64,000 bases of DNA from Erythroxylum novogranatense (Eukaryota; Streptophyta; Magnoliopsida; Malpighiales; Erythroxylaceae), in contig CM057234.1 in NCBI GenBank assembly GCA_029891385.1, positions 20,446,350 to 20,510,349 on the forward strand. Reading direction: 5' to 3'. Each line of letters opens with the position of its first letter. Within the stretch, counting starts at the first letter, position 1. The position numbers and the translations under genes were made by a program. The notes beneath the pieces are model-generated. The model was given only the letters and a program-made list of their open reading frames with translations, was not told the DNA's origin and ran no database searches. Below are positions 35,366-47,512 of this stretch, one piece after another.

Positions 35366-36409
35366 AATCGCCAGTTTTCCAAATTGAGGGATTAGAACCT
35401 TAGACTATTGCATAAATGCTATACCATTGAAAATTAATGAATTACATTTCATTCACATGCACAATGATAGCATACACACATGAATAATGATTTAGTATAC
35501 ATTGCAAAGAATGTATATGCACTCAATTAATTTATTTTAGGGTATGAAAGGTTTAAAATGATCACGATGTGAATTGTGTAATGTTTATGCCTTGCATTTT
35601 GGTTTGATTGATTATAAGTAGTAAATTTGGAATTAATTGGTACAATTGAAAAATTGATGAATTAAATTATACAATTGGTCTAGGAAAAATATCAAGTGAT
35701 AAGACAAGTGGACAAGTGGAAAATTAAGATGACTAAGCCTATAATTGAGTGACATTTGGCATAGATAAATAAGTGGCATTTGACATAGCTAATTAATTGA
35801 CAAATGGCATTAATCATGGAGTGACAAATGGACTAATAACTAGGTGACATTTGGCAATAAATATGTAGGATAAATGGAGAACATGCTTAGGGATATATGT
35901 CATGGTAATATGGAGATACCTAGCATCTAAGGTGTTAAGTTTCTGCGGGAGTGAAATTAGTTTTGTTCATTTCTTCTTCTCATATCATCGAAACTTAAGG
36001 AATGGATTGTTTTGATATCAATGTATATGAATTTGGGAAGTATGAGTTTTTAATGGTGTAAAGATGTTCTTATGAATGTAAATGTGATTCAAAGGATATG
36101 AACATTGTGAACTAGGTATAAATGAATGAGTGATGAATTTGGAGTAATCAAACTTATTTAAGACATAGCCTAATTGAAAAAAAGTTATTTACAAGCTATA
36201 ATATTTGAATGATTAATATCTGTGATTAAAGATACATACCCGGGAAAAGTCAATTGAGCATGCATTGAACATAACACATATACATGTGTATGATTGAGTA
36301 CTTATTTGATTAAACTAGTTAGTAATGTGTACATATATGTGTATTGCATGATTTAAAAATGAAGTGAATCACACGTTATTACAACAATGCTTATTATACG
36401 ACGTACAAA
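35366..36409. other. Noncoding region with short inverted-word repeats
   Basis: No gene is seen. Between 35748 and 35855 the phrases GTGACATTTGGCA, GTGGCATTTGACA, TTGACAAATGGCA and GTGACAAATGG recur about every 20-35 bp, so the same word appears on both strands. The source element is not recognised. Confidence 0.55.
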
Positions 36410-37434
36410 TGCACAAGAAGGGGGGTTGAATTGTGTATTTCCCCTTTTTGAAAAATCTTCAAAATCGTTTTGTCAAAAGAAAAACTAGTTCTTTTCACAA
36501 GAAATACTGTAAATCAAAGTTAATCGTATTCTTGATAAACTTGTTTGAAAACTAAGTAAAAAATGAAACTTTGAACGATAAGAGAGATAAGGATAGAGAG
36601 AAGTTGACACAGTAATTTTTATACTGGTTTACCTCAAACCATGGGCTACGTTCAGTCCTCAGATGTCTTTCTGAGATTTCACTATCTCTCAACAAGTTTA
36701 CATGTATTCTTTCTTTCTGAGCCTTTTCAGGTCTCTTTACACTCAGTATTCTTTTACTCTTAGCCTTTGCAGGCTATCTATACTACTTTCTTATAGAAAG
36801 ATGTTTCGAGCTTCGTTACAATAAGATAGCTCTAGCTATTTGCACAATAAACTCTCAATTAATCTTTTTAACGATCACGTATATGTATATCAGCTAGCTT
36901 TGCAATCTTCGACTTCGACTCATATTTATAGCCTTTGTCTGTAACTGCTTTTTGAATCTTTCTTCTTGAATCTTGCTTCTTGATTCTTGAAAGAAACGGT
37001 TATTCAGTTGAGTTCTGTAACTAACTCGAACTGACTCTTGAATTGCTTCCGTCTGTTTTTCGTTTCCGTCTATTTTTTAGCTTCGTCTGCTTTTTATTCA
37101 TCGTCTGCTTTTTTATCTTCCGTCAATTTTTCAACTTTCATATGCTTTTCATTCATTGTCTGCTTTTCTATCTTCTGTCTGTTTTTCAACTTTCGTCTGC
37201 TTTTTATTCATCGTCTGCTTTTTCTTTCGTTTGTTTTTGGCTTCCGTCTGCTTTTCACTTCCGTCTGCTTTTCTATCTTACGTGTGGTTTTCATCGTCTG
37301 CTTTTTCTTTCGTCTTTTTTTTGCTTCCGTCTGCTTTTTGTTCATCGTCTGCTTTTCTATCTTCCGTCTGTTTTTCAACTTTCATTATTTGTACTTCATC
37401 AAAATCATTAATGTAAAGTCATTTTGACTTAACA
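36410..37434 (-). repeat. 3' LTR of a SIRE-like copia element
   Basis: TGCACAAGAAGGGGGGTTGAAT at its left end parallels the LTR start at 60912-60936 (AGAAGGGGGGTTGAAT), and TTAACA ends it at 37434 beside a purine tract complement. The start is approximate. Between about 37045 and 37385 it carries an imperfect array of CGTCTGCTTTT-type units. Frames through that array give Ser/Phe/Leu-rich strings that are artefacts. Confidence 0.7.
37050..37385. repeat. Array of CGTCTGCTTTT-type units inside the copia LTR
   Basis: Roughly 20 imperfect units of about 15 bp, with consensus near TTCCGTCTGCTTTT. Spacing is irregular. The array occupies a place in its LTR similar to that of the GTCGACTGG array in the copia LTRs at 53748 and 61547. 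Confidence 0.8.
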
Positions 37435-37448
37435 ATCTCCCCCTTTTT
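37435..37448 (-). promoter_or_regulatory. Polypurine tract of the SIRE-like copia
   Basis: The minus strand reads AAAAAAGGGGGAGAT next to the LTR start TGTTAAG. It is nearly the same as the purine tract at 54337-54350 of the full copia element. Confidence 0.8.
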
Positions 37449-37654
37449 TATGATAAAAAATAATCATATGATTAAGGTGAAAAACATATCTTCATAATGT
37501 CTTCGTCTGACTTCTTCATATTTCGCTTGCTCTTCCTCCCCCTATCTTTTTTCTTTCTTCTTCAAAAAAATTCAAAAATTCATCTCCTTCGTTCACCCTC
37601 TTTGATTTATGCTTTCCATTTTCTTCTCCTCCTATTTGTTATAATAAAAAATGA

Positions 37655-39034
37655 TTAGTGCCGATGATGCTTCAACAACTCTTTCACCATCTCCTTCAAC
37701 TCCTTGACTTCTCTTCGTAGGTGCATTACCTCTGCTTGCAAGTCAAAAGGAAGGGTAGGTTGATCATCATCCTCCAGGAGTTCTTCAAAAGAAATTGTAG
37801 TAACATATGCATCAGAAGATGGAATACAATCTTCAACAATCTCAAAAGTAGGTGGTTGAACCGATAGGTTGGGCTCAGGAAGATCTAAGTCATAAAGAGC
37901 AGGTAGCATTAGCATTTGTCTTCCTCGCAGGGGTAGGGCTTCTTGTTCAATGGACAGTGTATTAGATAGTGGCCTAATACGCACTACTGTCTACACAAGG
38001 GATTCCGTAAACATCCCTTTAATCAGCTTTCCCCCCACTGGACAGTGTTCATCCTTCTCTGTAGAACTACAATTGGCTCCTGTAAACGTCTTCTTTGAAG
38101 TGCATGCTTCATCTATTCTTCTCACTTCTTCTTCAATCTGATTTGCGGACAGATCATCAATTACCCCTTCTGGGTATAACTTCTTCTTCCCTTTATTAAC
38201 ATCCATGGGATATCTTGGTTGAAGGTCTGGTACAACCCTTATCACCGTTTCCTCTGTAATCGGGTAAATAGTGTGTGGTTGACTAGTTATCTTTGTAGGG
38301 TACTTTGTGGCCGCATACCTCAAGGCTTCATAAAAATTCCTTTCATCTTCATTCAACAGATGTCATGTCTCACTATTTATCGGAATGGGTTGTAAGTATG
38401 CCTTTACTAACCTCTTCGGTGTATCCCTAATGATTATTGAAGTGCTCCTTGTAGTCACAGGCTCAACTACTTCAATCAATCTAACTTCCAATTCGTCTTT
38501 CTTCATAAATTCATAATAGTTATATAGAACCAGACTGAGTTCTTCAAATTCTTCTTGTTGGATATGTACCAAAATAAGTTCTGTTGCTTCCCGTTGATGA
38601 ACCTTAGTAGGAATAACACTTACCAAACTTAGTTCTGTTGTTGTCTCTTGTGAAACAGCAATAGGAGTATTCTGTTTCTGACTAACTTTTGTTGATTTCT
38701 CTGGTGGAACAACAGTAGGATTAGCCTTCTCTTGACTTGGTTTCTCAGTAATTAAATTAGTCGATTTCTGACTAACTTCCCTAGCAGTAGTAACACTCTT
38801 CTTCTGACTAACTACCTTAGTCTTTGTGATTGCCTCAATCAGTCTTAGAGTTTTCTGAGGTTAGGGTGTCTGCCTCTCAGACTCCAATTTTCTTTTCTTC
38901 TCAGTCTTCTTGGCCTGTTTGGCTGAATCTTCACTCAAGATCGAGACTAGAGATCTCGTAGCCTTTGGTGCGCGAATCTTAGAGACTTCTACCTGAGTAA
39001 ATTCTCTTCGCCTTCTTAGGAATATCACTCAGAA
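37655..39034 (-). pseudogene. Sense ORF between copia pol and 3' LTR, C-terminal part, degraded
   Basis: One frame can be followed on the minus strand from about 39020 down to 37655. It is broken only by stops near 38860, at 38363-38365 and at 37991-37993. It starts Lys/Ser/Thr-rich (AKQAKKTEKKRKLESERQ, then VSQK repeats), has a central segment with NEDERNFYEALRYAATKYP, and ends in a Leu/Glu/Lys-rich coiled coil (LRREVKELKEMVKELLKHH). Its place, downstream of pol and in sense, is that of the extra ORF of SIRE/Maximus copia elements. The sequence is unlike the ORF at 54748-56034. No function is assigned. Confidence 0.6.
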
Positions 39035-42000
39035 TGTTGGGACCCGATCCGGGAACCGGATCCCAACCGGAAAACGAAAAACGGAAACGAAAAAGAACGA
39101 AAAGCGAAACAAAGTGCAGAATCGGAGCAAACAGAAAACTCGGAACGTCTCGAAACTAAATACACATCGAAGCGAATCGAAATCAAGTGTCCGACATCCG
39201 GTAACGAAGATTGGTCGAGAAACGAAACGAGATGCGTTGGATAACCTAGACTAACCATCCGAAACCGGTATAGTTTTTTTTTCTTTCTATTTTTTTCTTA
39301 TTCATTCCTTTTCCCTTTACTCAATCACATTCAAATCATAATCAATCCATACAATTTCCTTTTTGGAAATTTATCCTCATATAACACTAAATTCATATCA
39401 TTTGGTCTTAATCACACAAATCTCATCTTTACCAAACTAATTTTTTTATTCGTATTCTTATCTTAACCCGATTTTTACCGAAAATCAAAAGATAACTACT
39501 GTATTTTGATGCCCAAAATCTGCAAAGGCAAAAATACACTTCTATAAACCAAATCCAATCACATTAAAGTCATCGGACTCCCGTCCTAATCCAAACACCG
39601 GCAAGAACACACATCTATATCTAAGCACTTCATAATCTTAATCCATCATACATACTTCAATTCAATACAATTCAATCATATTCATATAAATTAACATGAT
39701 CTACTTAAATAATCCAATTCCACTATCATACATAAATTCAATTTCAACTCAAATACATCATCAATAGCAAAGTGACATTTTCAATCCACGATATCAAACC
39801 AAAAACCACAATCTCAACGAACCCTATTATCGACATATGCAGAATCGATGATCGACTGTTTTCATCCAATCTCCCGCTGGAAACCCGGAGATGGGGATGA
39901 GAGGGTGAGCTTGATATTCGATGGGTAACATACGATAAATGAAACATAAGCGAAAATTTTCTTTTCAAACTTTTCAAATCTTTCCCATTCGAAATTTATA
40001 AACCTTCATCAATATTTTCTAAGATTTTCTCATCATCTTCATTTATTTTAAAATCCTCATAAACCGTTTCATGAAATTTCGTGATTGAAAATTAACCATT
40101 ATTTCTCAAATTCTCAAACTTTTCACAAATTATGCACCATTTCAAACACGAGTGTATCACATCATAGAATATCACATACAAACAGAGCAAGATCATCTAA
40201 CACATCATTGGTTTGATGTTGGACCCCACACCCCACCAGTAGGTGTTTGCAGGTGTTATATCTTTGGCGTGTGTTTCATGGGTTATACCGCTGCATCCAA
40301 CACCAAGCACATAACATATTAAATGGTTTGGTCGGTCCTAATGATGACGATCGCACATTCTCAAGATAGCGGTCGTAATGCAACCGGAATGTAGGGGAGT
40401 CCAAATCGAAACTCCTATGCCACTAGCGGCGTGGAGAAGGCTATCGAGAGGAAACCAAAGCATCGACTCATCGGAGGGACCTTACCAAACCCACATAACA
40501 TATATCAAACTCGAAAATCATATTGCCGGAGGCACATTTCAAAACTTGATTTTCATATCGCCTCACATTATCATTCATAATTTCACATAATTCACATAAC
40601 AAAATCAAATACCATCACAATTCATCAATCACTTTTATACCGATTCACAATCATATTCGGTTTGTAACTATGCATAATTAAAGTATGCAACACAAAATAG
40701 ATAACAACTTTATCAATTCCTTTGAAACATACAATACACATGTCCCATCCAAAATTTAAACCACGATTTTCACCTTTTATTTAAAACAATAAAATCACTA
40801 ATCATTTTAATTTCTTAAATCGATTTCCAAAACATTTCTCTCCTTGATTTTCCAAGAAATAATAACAATCTCTAAAAATTTTCGAATATCTTTGAATAAC
40901 AATTTCTTCATTCAATTTTCAAAAATCTTTAGAAACAATAAATCTAACTTTTGTAATAATTTTCGTAATTCCGGACATACCGAAATCTATCAATATTGAA
41001 AACCTTTGAAAACTTTCGAATTGAAAGTTTCAATTTCTCATATCATTGAACATATAACAAAATTTCTAAAGTTATTCCAAAAGCAAAGAATTTCATCGAA
41101 TCTAAAATCAAACAATTACATAAACAATATTTTATAATTAATTTCTAAAACATTCGCAATCATATATTTCCTACTTTCCAAAATAGTCGAAATCATGATT
41201 TTCCAACTTTTCAAACACGTAGAACTTGGAACAATTTTCCAAACCATTTGAAATCAATACCAAAATTCGATACTTTCTTTCTTCCACCTTCTCGAAATCA
41301 TTCGGAAATCAAAATTTCAAATCAACCAAACCATCATTCAAAATAATAAATCGAATCATTTTAACTATTTTCGAAACCTTCTTCTTTTCTTGATTTTTCG
41401 AAAACATACACAATAAATTTGCAAAACATTTTCTCCATTCAGTACAAAATCAAGGAATTTAAGCATTTGAAGCATTCGAAATTAATAATTGGAATTCCAA
41501 AATCATTGAATATATAACAATTTCTACAGAAATTCCGAAAGCAAGGAATGTACTCAACGGAGATTAATATTTTTAAACATTTTCATAAACAAGAGTTTAT
41601 AACTAATTCCGAAGGTAATTGGAAATCATAAACTTTAAACATTCGCATAAACCATATTTTCTACACGATTTCAAATGCATTTTTGGAAATCAAAATCTTC
41701 TATCATTCATGTAAAGAATACATTCTAAACACTTCCAAGTTTATTTGGAAATCAAGGTTTTCAAACCCTTTTTTTAATATAAACTATAATTTATAAACAC
41801 TTTAAAAAATCTTCGGGAATCATAAATTGTCAAACACTTTTATAAGTTTATATTTTCTAACATTTTCAAAGCTTTCGAAATCCTAGTTTTCAAACACTTT
41901 CATAAACCGTGGTTTTATAAAATTCCAAAGCATTAACGTCCATCATTCTAACCCAAGGATTTCTCAAATATCAAATATCAAAAAGTACAAATCTTGTCAT

Positions 42001-44501
42001 AAGAAATCATTTTATCAAACAGTTAAATTACCAACTATTTCATTCTTTATCAAAACATTCAAAAGCGATGAATGTAATCAATTGAATCATCTTGTTTGCT
42101 TTGTCCAACAAAACAATTTCTTCGAGTAATTTAAACGTCATGAATAACAATTTCTTAAACAAATTTTCAAATCTTTTCTTCTTGGTTCTTCAAAACATAA
42201 TTTCCTTAACTTATTTCAAATATCATATAACATCGCTTTTTTAATTAAACCTTCAAAATCAATACTTGCAACAATTTTCATAAACAACAATTTTCCAAAA
42301 CATTTTCATTCTTGATTTTCACAAACTTGTACAAAGCTTAAAATTCAAATACAAATACGTTACCCACCTCGAATCGATGCTAACATCTTGTCCAAAGCTT
42401 TACTTTTCCAAATCCTTCTTCTTTCCTCAACTTTAAAATACCTAAGCCATAATCATCCATATTTAATATCATAAAATCAAAATCCTCACAATTAACTTAA
42501 GCAAACACTAATCCCACATATATCCAAACTATCTACCTTAACAATTTCCAACATCCCCAAATCTACAAACTTAACATAAATCCCTAATTCATCAAATCCA
42601 AATGAAACCTCACTTAAGGCATAAACACCATAAATAACTTCATAAATCACAAATCCATATAAACCTTAAGTCACTTAACCAAAATCTTACTAAAACCTCA
42701 TAGGCATAAACCCCACATTCATTAAATCAATATAACCATAGTCTAATCTCTTCAATAAACTTTAGAAAACTTAACTTCATAACCTTTCCAAGCCAAATCA
42801 ACCAACAAACTCATCAAAATTTCAAAATCAAAACTTTCTCTCTTACCTTCTTCTCCTCCATTTTCGTTATTTTTTAGCTCCAAGACAAGCTTTCCTTCTT
42901 CTTCTATCTCTTCCCTTGAAATAGCATCAAATTCCTTTTGAAACCATCAAAACCAAATTAGCTTTCTTTTTTTCCCCTTCATCTTCTTCTCCTTCAACCT
43001 CCACGCAAGTTTCTCTTCTCTTCTCTCTTCTTCATCTTTTCTTTCTTTTATTTCTCTCTTATTTTCTTTCTTGTTTTGCTGCTTATTTCGTGCATTCCAG
43101 ATGCTTAATACGACAGTCCCAAGTGAGTTTTGCCATGTCACTTAAAATGGTGCCAAAATGACCCTTATGCCCTCACTTGTTTGCTTATTTCCAAAATTGC
43201 CCCTGCAGGAATTTGAAAAATTGATACATTGCGACCTGATTTCGAGTGACTAAAAGAAATAATTTGGACAAAATTTCTTCATGAAAAATGTTCCTCCCAA
43301 TCTTACGAATCCAACGCCACTGACAGCGCTCAATTCGGATCTAAAACGAAGAAGTTATGGCCAAATTACTAACTGACCTGCACAAAATCCGAAACTGAAC
43401 ATTAACATAACTTCAATACAGAATTTGACAATCTTAGGGATGAAATTAAATTTCGACCCCTTCATAAGAGTTGTATCCATATATCTTAACTTTATTTTTC
43501 CTCAAGAATCAACTCAATCGGAGTTGTACATCTCCCAAAAATCACAAAATACTGAACCATGTTCAGAAAATTATCCAACTTATAACCTATAACTCATCTC
43601 TTACTTTGGTTCAATCAATCTCTTTCCATTTAATCTCCTAAAAATCATAATTCTTCATAAAAATGAACGTAATTGTCTTAGGAATCCAATGCTTCAAGAA
43701 TCAAATCAATCGGATGTCGGACGAAGGATGTATAAGCAAAAGATTACAAAAGGGTCGAAGTTCAAACCAAGTTACAAGACTTCAAATACTTATACCTGAA
43801 TTTTTCAAAGATCATATCTCCTAGCCCTGATATCGAAAAATTGCATACTTTATGGCGTCGGAAAGATCGAAATACAAGCTCCAACTTTCATTAAGATCAC
43901 TTATTCCAATTCAGATTAAATCTATACGACGAGTGGCCTCGAAGTATAGCACATGCAAATATAAACTTAGGTTATTTATACAAAACAAAGCTAGATCACT
44001 TAACTTCAGAAAATCATAACTCTCAATCCCGACATCGAAAAATAGCAAACTTTATGTCCACGAAAAGCTCTCGACAGAGGCTACAAGTTTCATGTAGATC
44101 ATTTTCTCGGATTTTGCCTCAATTAAAAAGTCAACTGTCAACCCCAAAAGTCAAACTTCAAACAAATTTCATACGTAACTTTGACTGATCATAACTTCCA
44201 CTCCCGATATCGAAAAATATCAAACTTTATGGCTACGGAAAGCTCTTGACATAATCTACAAGTTTTCAGAAGACCATTTTATCAAATTTTGCCTAAATCA
44301 AAAGTCAACCCTCAAAGGCCAAAAAGTCAAACTTTTTTTTCAATTTTTCATATAATCCATATAAGTTCACTCAAATATTAAAGTCTTCAAAATTTATAAT
44401 TTTATCAAATTTCCTTAAACTCAACATTTTCTCACTAATTTCTTTCTTACTTAAATTCATTTTATTATTTCTAATTCTCATCAAAAGTTCGGGGTCCAAC
44501 A
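39035..44501 (-). repeat. Very long chromovirus-type LTR (A), inserted in the copia ORF
   Basis: TGTTGGGACCC at 39035 and GGGGTCCAACA ending at 44501 are inverted copies, giving 5467 bp with TG...CA ends. The phrase AAACCGGTATA before a T-run (39263) and CATCGGACTCCCGTCC (39573) parallel the LARD-like LTRs (AAACCGGTATAAATTTTT at 11391), so it belongs to a related group in the same orientation. Flanking 5-mers are CAGAA and TTTAA, so no target duplication is seen. Most of the interior is A/T-rich with AAATC words and no gene. Confidence 0.75.
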
Positions 44502-44818
44502 TTTAAGCTTCTCCCCTTTTCTCTTCAAGACATTTTCGTCTACACTCCGACCTTGGCTACTTTCTTTTTGAGAAATCATCTTTTCTTTCAAAGCTTCTTC
44601 AGATGATTTTCTTCTTTCAATAATGGGCATATTTGTACTAACTTGAGATTTAGAACTCTTTGTGGGAGACTTCTTCTGTATCCGCTCCCCCTCAGTTCTA
44701 GCTTTATTCTCAGAATCTGCCTCTATTCTGTTAAGATTCTTCAAGCCCATTTTTGTTATAATACCCGAGTCGATAACACTCTTAACAGGCACCATTCGTC
44801 TGATTCCCCTGTCAAGAC
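44502..44818 (-). pseudogene. Upstream piece of the split copia ORF
   Basis: Between the two chromovirus-type LTRs the minus strand is open throughout, encoding a Lys/Ser/Glu-rich chain (NLNRIEADSENKARTEG, IQKKSPTKSSKSQVS, SVDENVLKRKGEKLK). Composition and direction fit the N-terminal part of the degraded ORF at 37655-39034, separated from it by LTR A. Alternatively this is the last internal stretch of the chromovirus itself, because its end is purine-rich. The first reading is favoured since no primer site adjoins LTR B. Confidence 0.45.
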
Positions 44819-46565
44819 TGTTGGGACCCGATCTCGGAACCGGACCCCAACCAGAAAACGAATCAAAAGCTTTCTGAAATGAACACAAATCGGAAAACAA
44901 ACAAACAAACCAAAAGCTCTAATCGGATCGAAGGTCATCAATTGGAAACACAACCACAGATCCGAAAACAAATCGAAACGAAAAACGAAAAGAACGAATC
45001 AAAAGCAAGACGAATAACAAAGAGAGAAAGCGGAATCGAAGGAACGAATCCTAAACTCGAAAGCGGAATCGAAGGAATCAAAAACGAAACGAATATCTGA
45101 CATTGGTGAACAAAAATTTTAGAAAAGTGTCGTGTTGCGTTGGAAACCCTAAGACTGATCCAATCCGAAACCGGTATAATTTTTTTTTTCTCTTTTTCAT
45201 TCTAATCATCCTTGTTCAAACTTATACATATCAAAACCATTTGGAAACTTATTCTCAATCAAAACTCAATTCTTCTTAATTATATAATATCTCAATACCA
45301 TCTTTAACAACAATCTTATTCTTATTATATCTTTGCCATAAAACCAATTTTATTAAAAATCGGGCAGCATAATGGCTGTATTTTGCAAAACCCAAAAATC
45401 TGCAAATCAAAATCCCACACTTCTATAATCACATCCAACCATAACAACCATCATCAGACCTCCTGTCCGGATTTTCAACATAAACAAACACACATCTATA
45501 CCTAACACTTCAATAATTCTTAAGCATAATCAGAAATATCCATATTCAAATCCAATCCAAACGCAAACCAATCGAAATCATATACAATTGCAAACCACAA
45601 ACCATAATCATACACAATTTATATATCAATCCCATATACAATTTCTTAATTCTTCATAATTCATACACCTCATGAATTACTTGCTTACAAGAATATCTCA
45701 AATTCACTACATAAATCCATAATTCGTATTCATCAAGAATTCAATGCTTACAATACATTTATGGAATTCCAAGCCATAACAAAACTAAAACCAGAATCCA
45801 AAATACTTAAAACACAGGAAAACAAAATCGAACCCAAGTTTGATTTTCTTTCATCCGATCTCCGCTCAAACTTGGAGATTGGGATGAAAAAAGTAGCTTG
45901 ACAACTCGTGGATAACATGTTTATACATTGAAACATAAGCAAAAATCATTTTTTAAACTTTTGTCAGTTTATAAAAATCCCACAGTAGTAAACTTGCTTA
46001 CAAGAATATCTCAAATTCACTACATAAATCCATAATTCGTATTCATCAAGAATTCAATGCTTACAATACATTTATGGAATTCCAAGCCATAACAAAACTA
46101 AAACCAGAATCCAAAATACTTAAAACACAGGAAAACAAAATCGAACCCAAGCCTTGATTTTCTTTCATCCGATCTCCTGTTCGAAACTTGGAGATTGGGA
46201 TGAAAGGGGGGTGAGCTTGACAACTCGTGGATAACATGTTTATACATTGAAACATAAGCAAAAATCATTTTTTAAACTTTTGTCAGTTTATAAAAATCCC
46301 ACAGTAGTAAGACCATCGAAAGCTTATTTTTCAAACTTTTCAGACCATTCATAATTAATCTCATTTAATTTCACGGCAGAAAATCCCCAATTTATCATTT
46401 CTCAAAAGCTTCAAATTCTTTACAATTCACGAAAAAATTTTAAAACATGAATCCATCACATATTAAAATGCATCACATTATCAACCAAATCAGAACACAT
46501 AACACATCAAAGTGGATCGGTCCAAAACAGAACGTACTGCACATTCACGCATAGCGATCCTTTCT
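44819..46565 (-). repeat. Chromovirus-type LTR (B), truncated
   Basis: It starts TGTTGGGACCCGATC, as LTR A does, and matches LTR A through the AAACCGGTATAATTTTT block (45168) to the GCACATTC...ATAGCG phrase (46537-46557). LTR A has the same phrase near 40351-40371. The match then stops where a CACTA-type tract begins, so about two thirds of the LTR is gone. It carries an internal tandem duplication. Confidence 0.72.
45680..46305. repeat. 313-bp tandem duplication in LTR B
   Basis: Two copies begin CTTGCTTACAAGAATATC at 45680 and 45993 and end CCCACAGTAGTAA. They differ by a handful of substitutions and small indels, mainly near 45837-45900 versus 46150-46215. LTR A has one copy of this segment. 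Confidence 0.88.
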
Positions 46566-47512
46566 TTCCGTAGGTAAAAAGGCAGGAATTATTAGCGATA
46601 TAAATTTTTTTTGAGTTTAACTACGGAAATTTTCGTTGGTAATTTCGTCGGTAAATTTTTTTTAAATATAAACTCAGCCGACATCTCCCTCCCACTTGTG
46701 TCTTCTTCTTCCTTCTTCCTACATCTTCTCTTCGATTTTCTTGGAGTCCATTTCTCTGTTGTGGACTTCTTTTCTGCTCGATGGCATTGTCTTCTTCGAC
46801 TATTGTCATCTGTCCTTCGGTAGAGGTATTTTTTCAACTACTGTCATGTATTTTTTCATATATTAGATGAAAGCTAATTTAGGTATTTATTACTTTCGTT
46901 TATTTGTTTATTTTATTATTGGAAAACAACTTTAAGGTATAAATGTTAGTGATAGAAGGGACAAGACGTGATTTTAGTTGTGATATTGAGATAAATTTTT
47001 GATGCATGTAATGTGTTTGATGAAATGTTTGTTATTTGAAAAAATGATTTAAGTTCTTTATTTTCAGTTTTTTTTAGTATGAAGTTCAATATTTTAATTC
47101 TTTTACTTGAAATAATGAAGTTCCCTCCGTGGTGGCTTCTAGAGAAACTAAACACTTTGCAGATAAATTTTAAAAAATAGTTTTCAGCAAATTTACCGAT
47201 GAAAAAAAATTCCATTGGTAAAATATATTGGATTTACCGACAGAATTACAAAATCTGTTGGTAATTTTATGACAAAAGAATTTACTGTTTAAACAAAATA
47301 ATCATCGGTAAATTTACCGACGAAAATTTTTACCGTCGATAATTCCGTCAGTAAATTTACCAATAGAAAATTTACGTCGTTAAATTTACTAACGACCATA
47401 TCTCCAACGTCTTTTTTCTTCAATAAATTCCGTCATTAAATAAGCTTACCGACGGAATATATACAAATTTCATCGATAAATTTCGTCGCTAAACTCTATT
47501 TTTCTTGTAGTG
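46566..47512. mobile_element. CACTA transposon remnant, one end
   Basis: Words such as CGTCGGTAAATTT and ACCGACGGA are repeated in both directions, and the tract ends TTTCTTGTAGTG at 47512, the canonical CACTA terminus. The facing CACTACAAGAAA end is not found; the tract simply meets LTR B near 46566. The middle (46680-46830) is a C/T-rich block with frames on both strands and no known domain. The right flank is copia RT sequence. Confidence 0.72.

Noticed and set aside
37038..37427. Overlapping frames encoding long Ser/Phe/Leu-rich chains that look like membrane proteins
   Set aside because: They arise from the CGTCTGCTTTT-type array read in several frames; all frames give similar repeats, and the region is an LTR.
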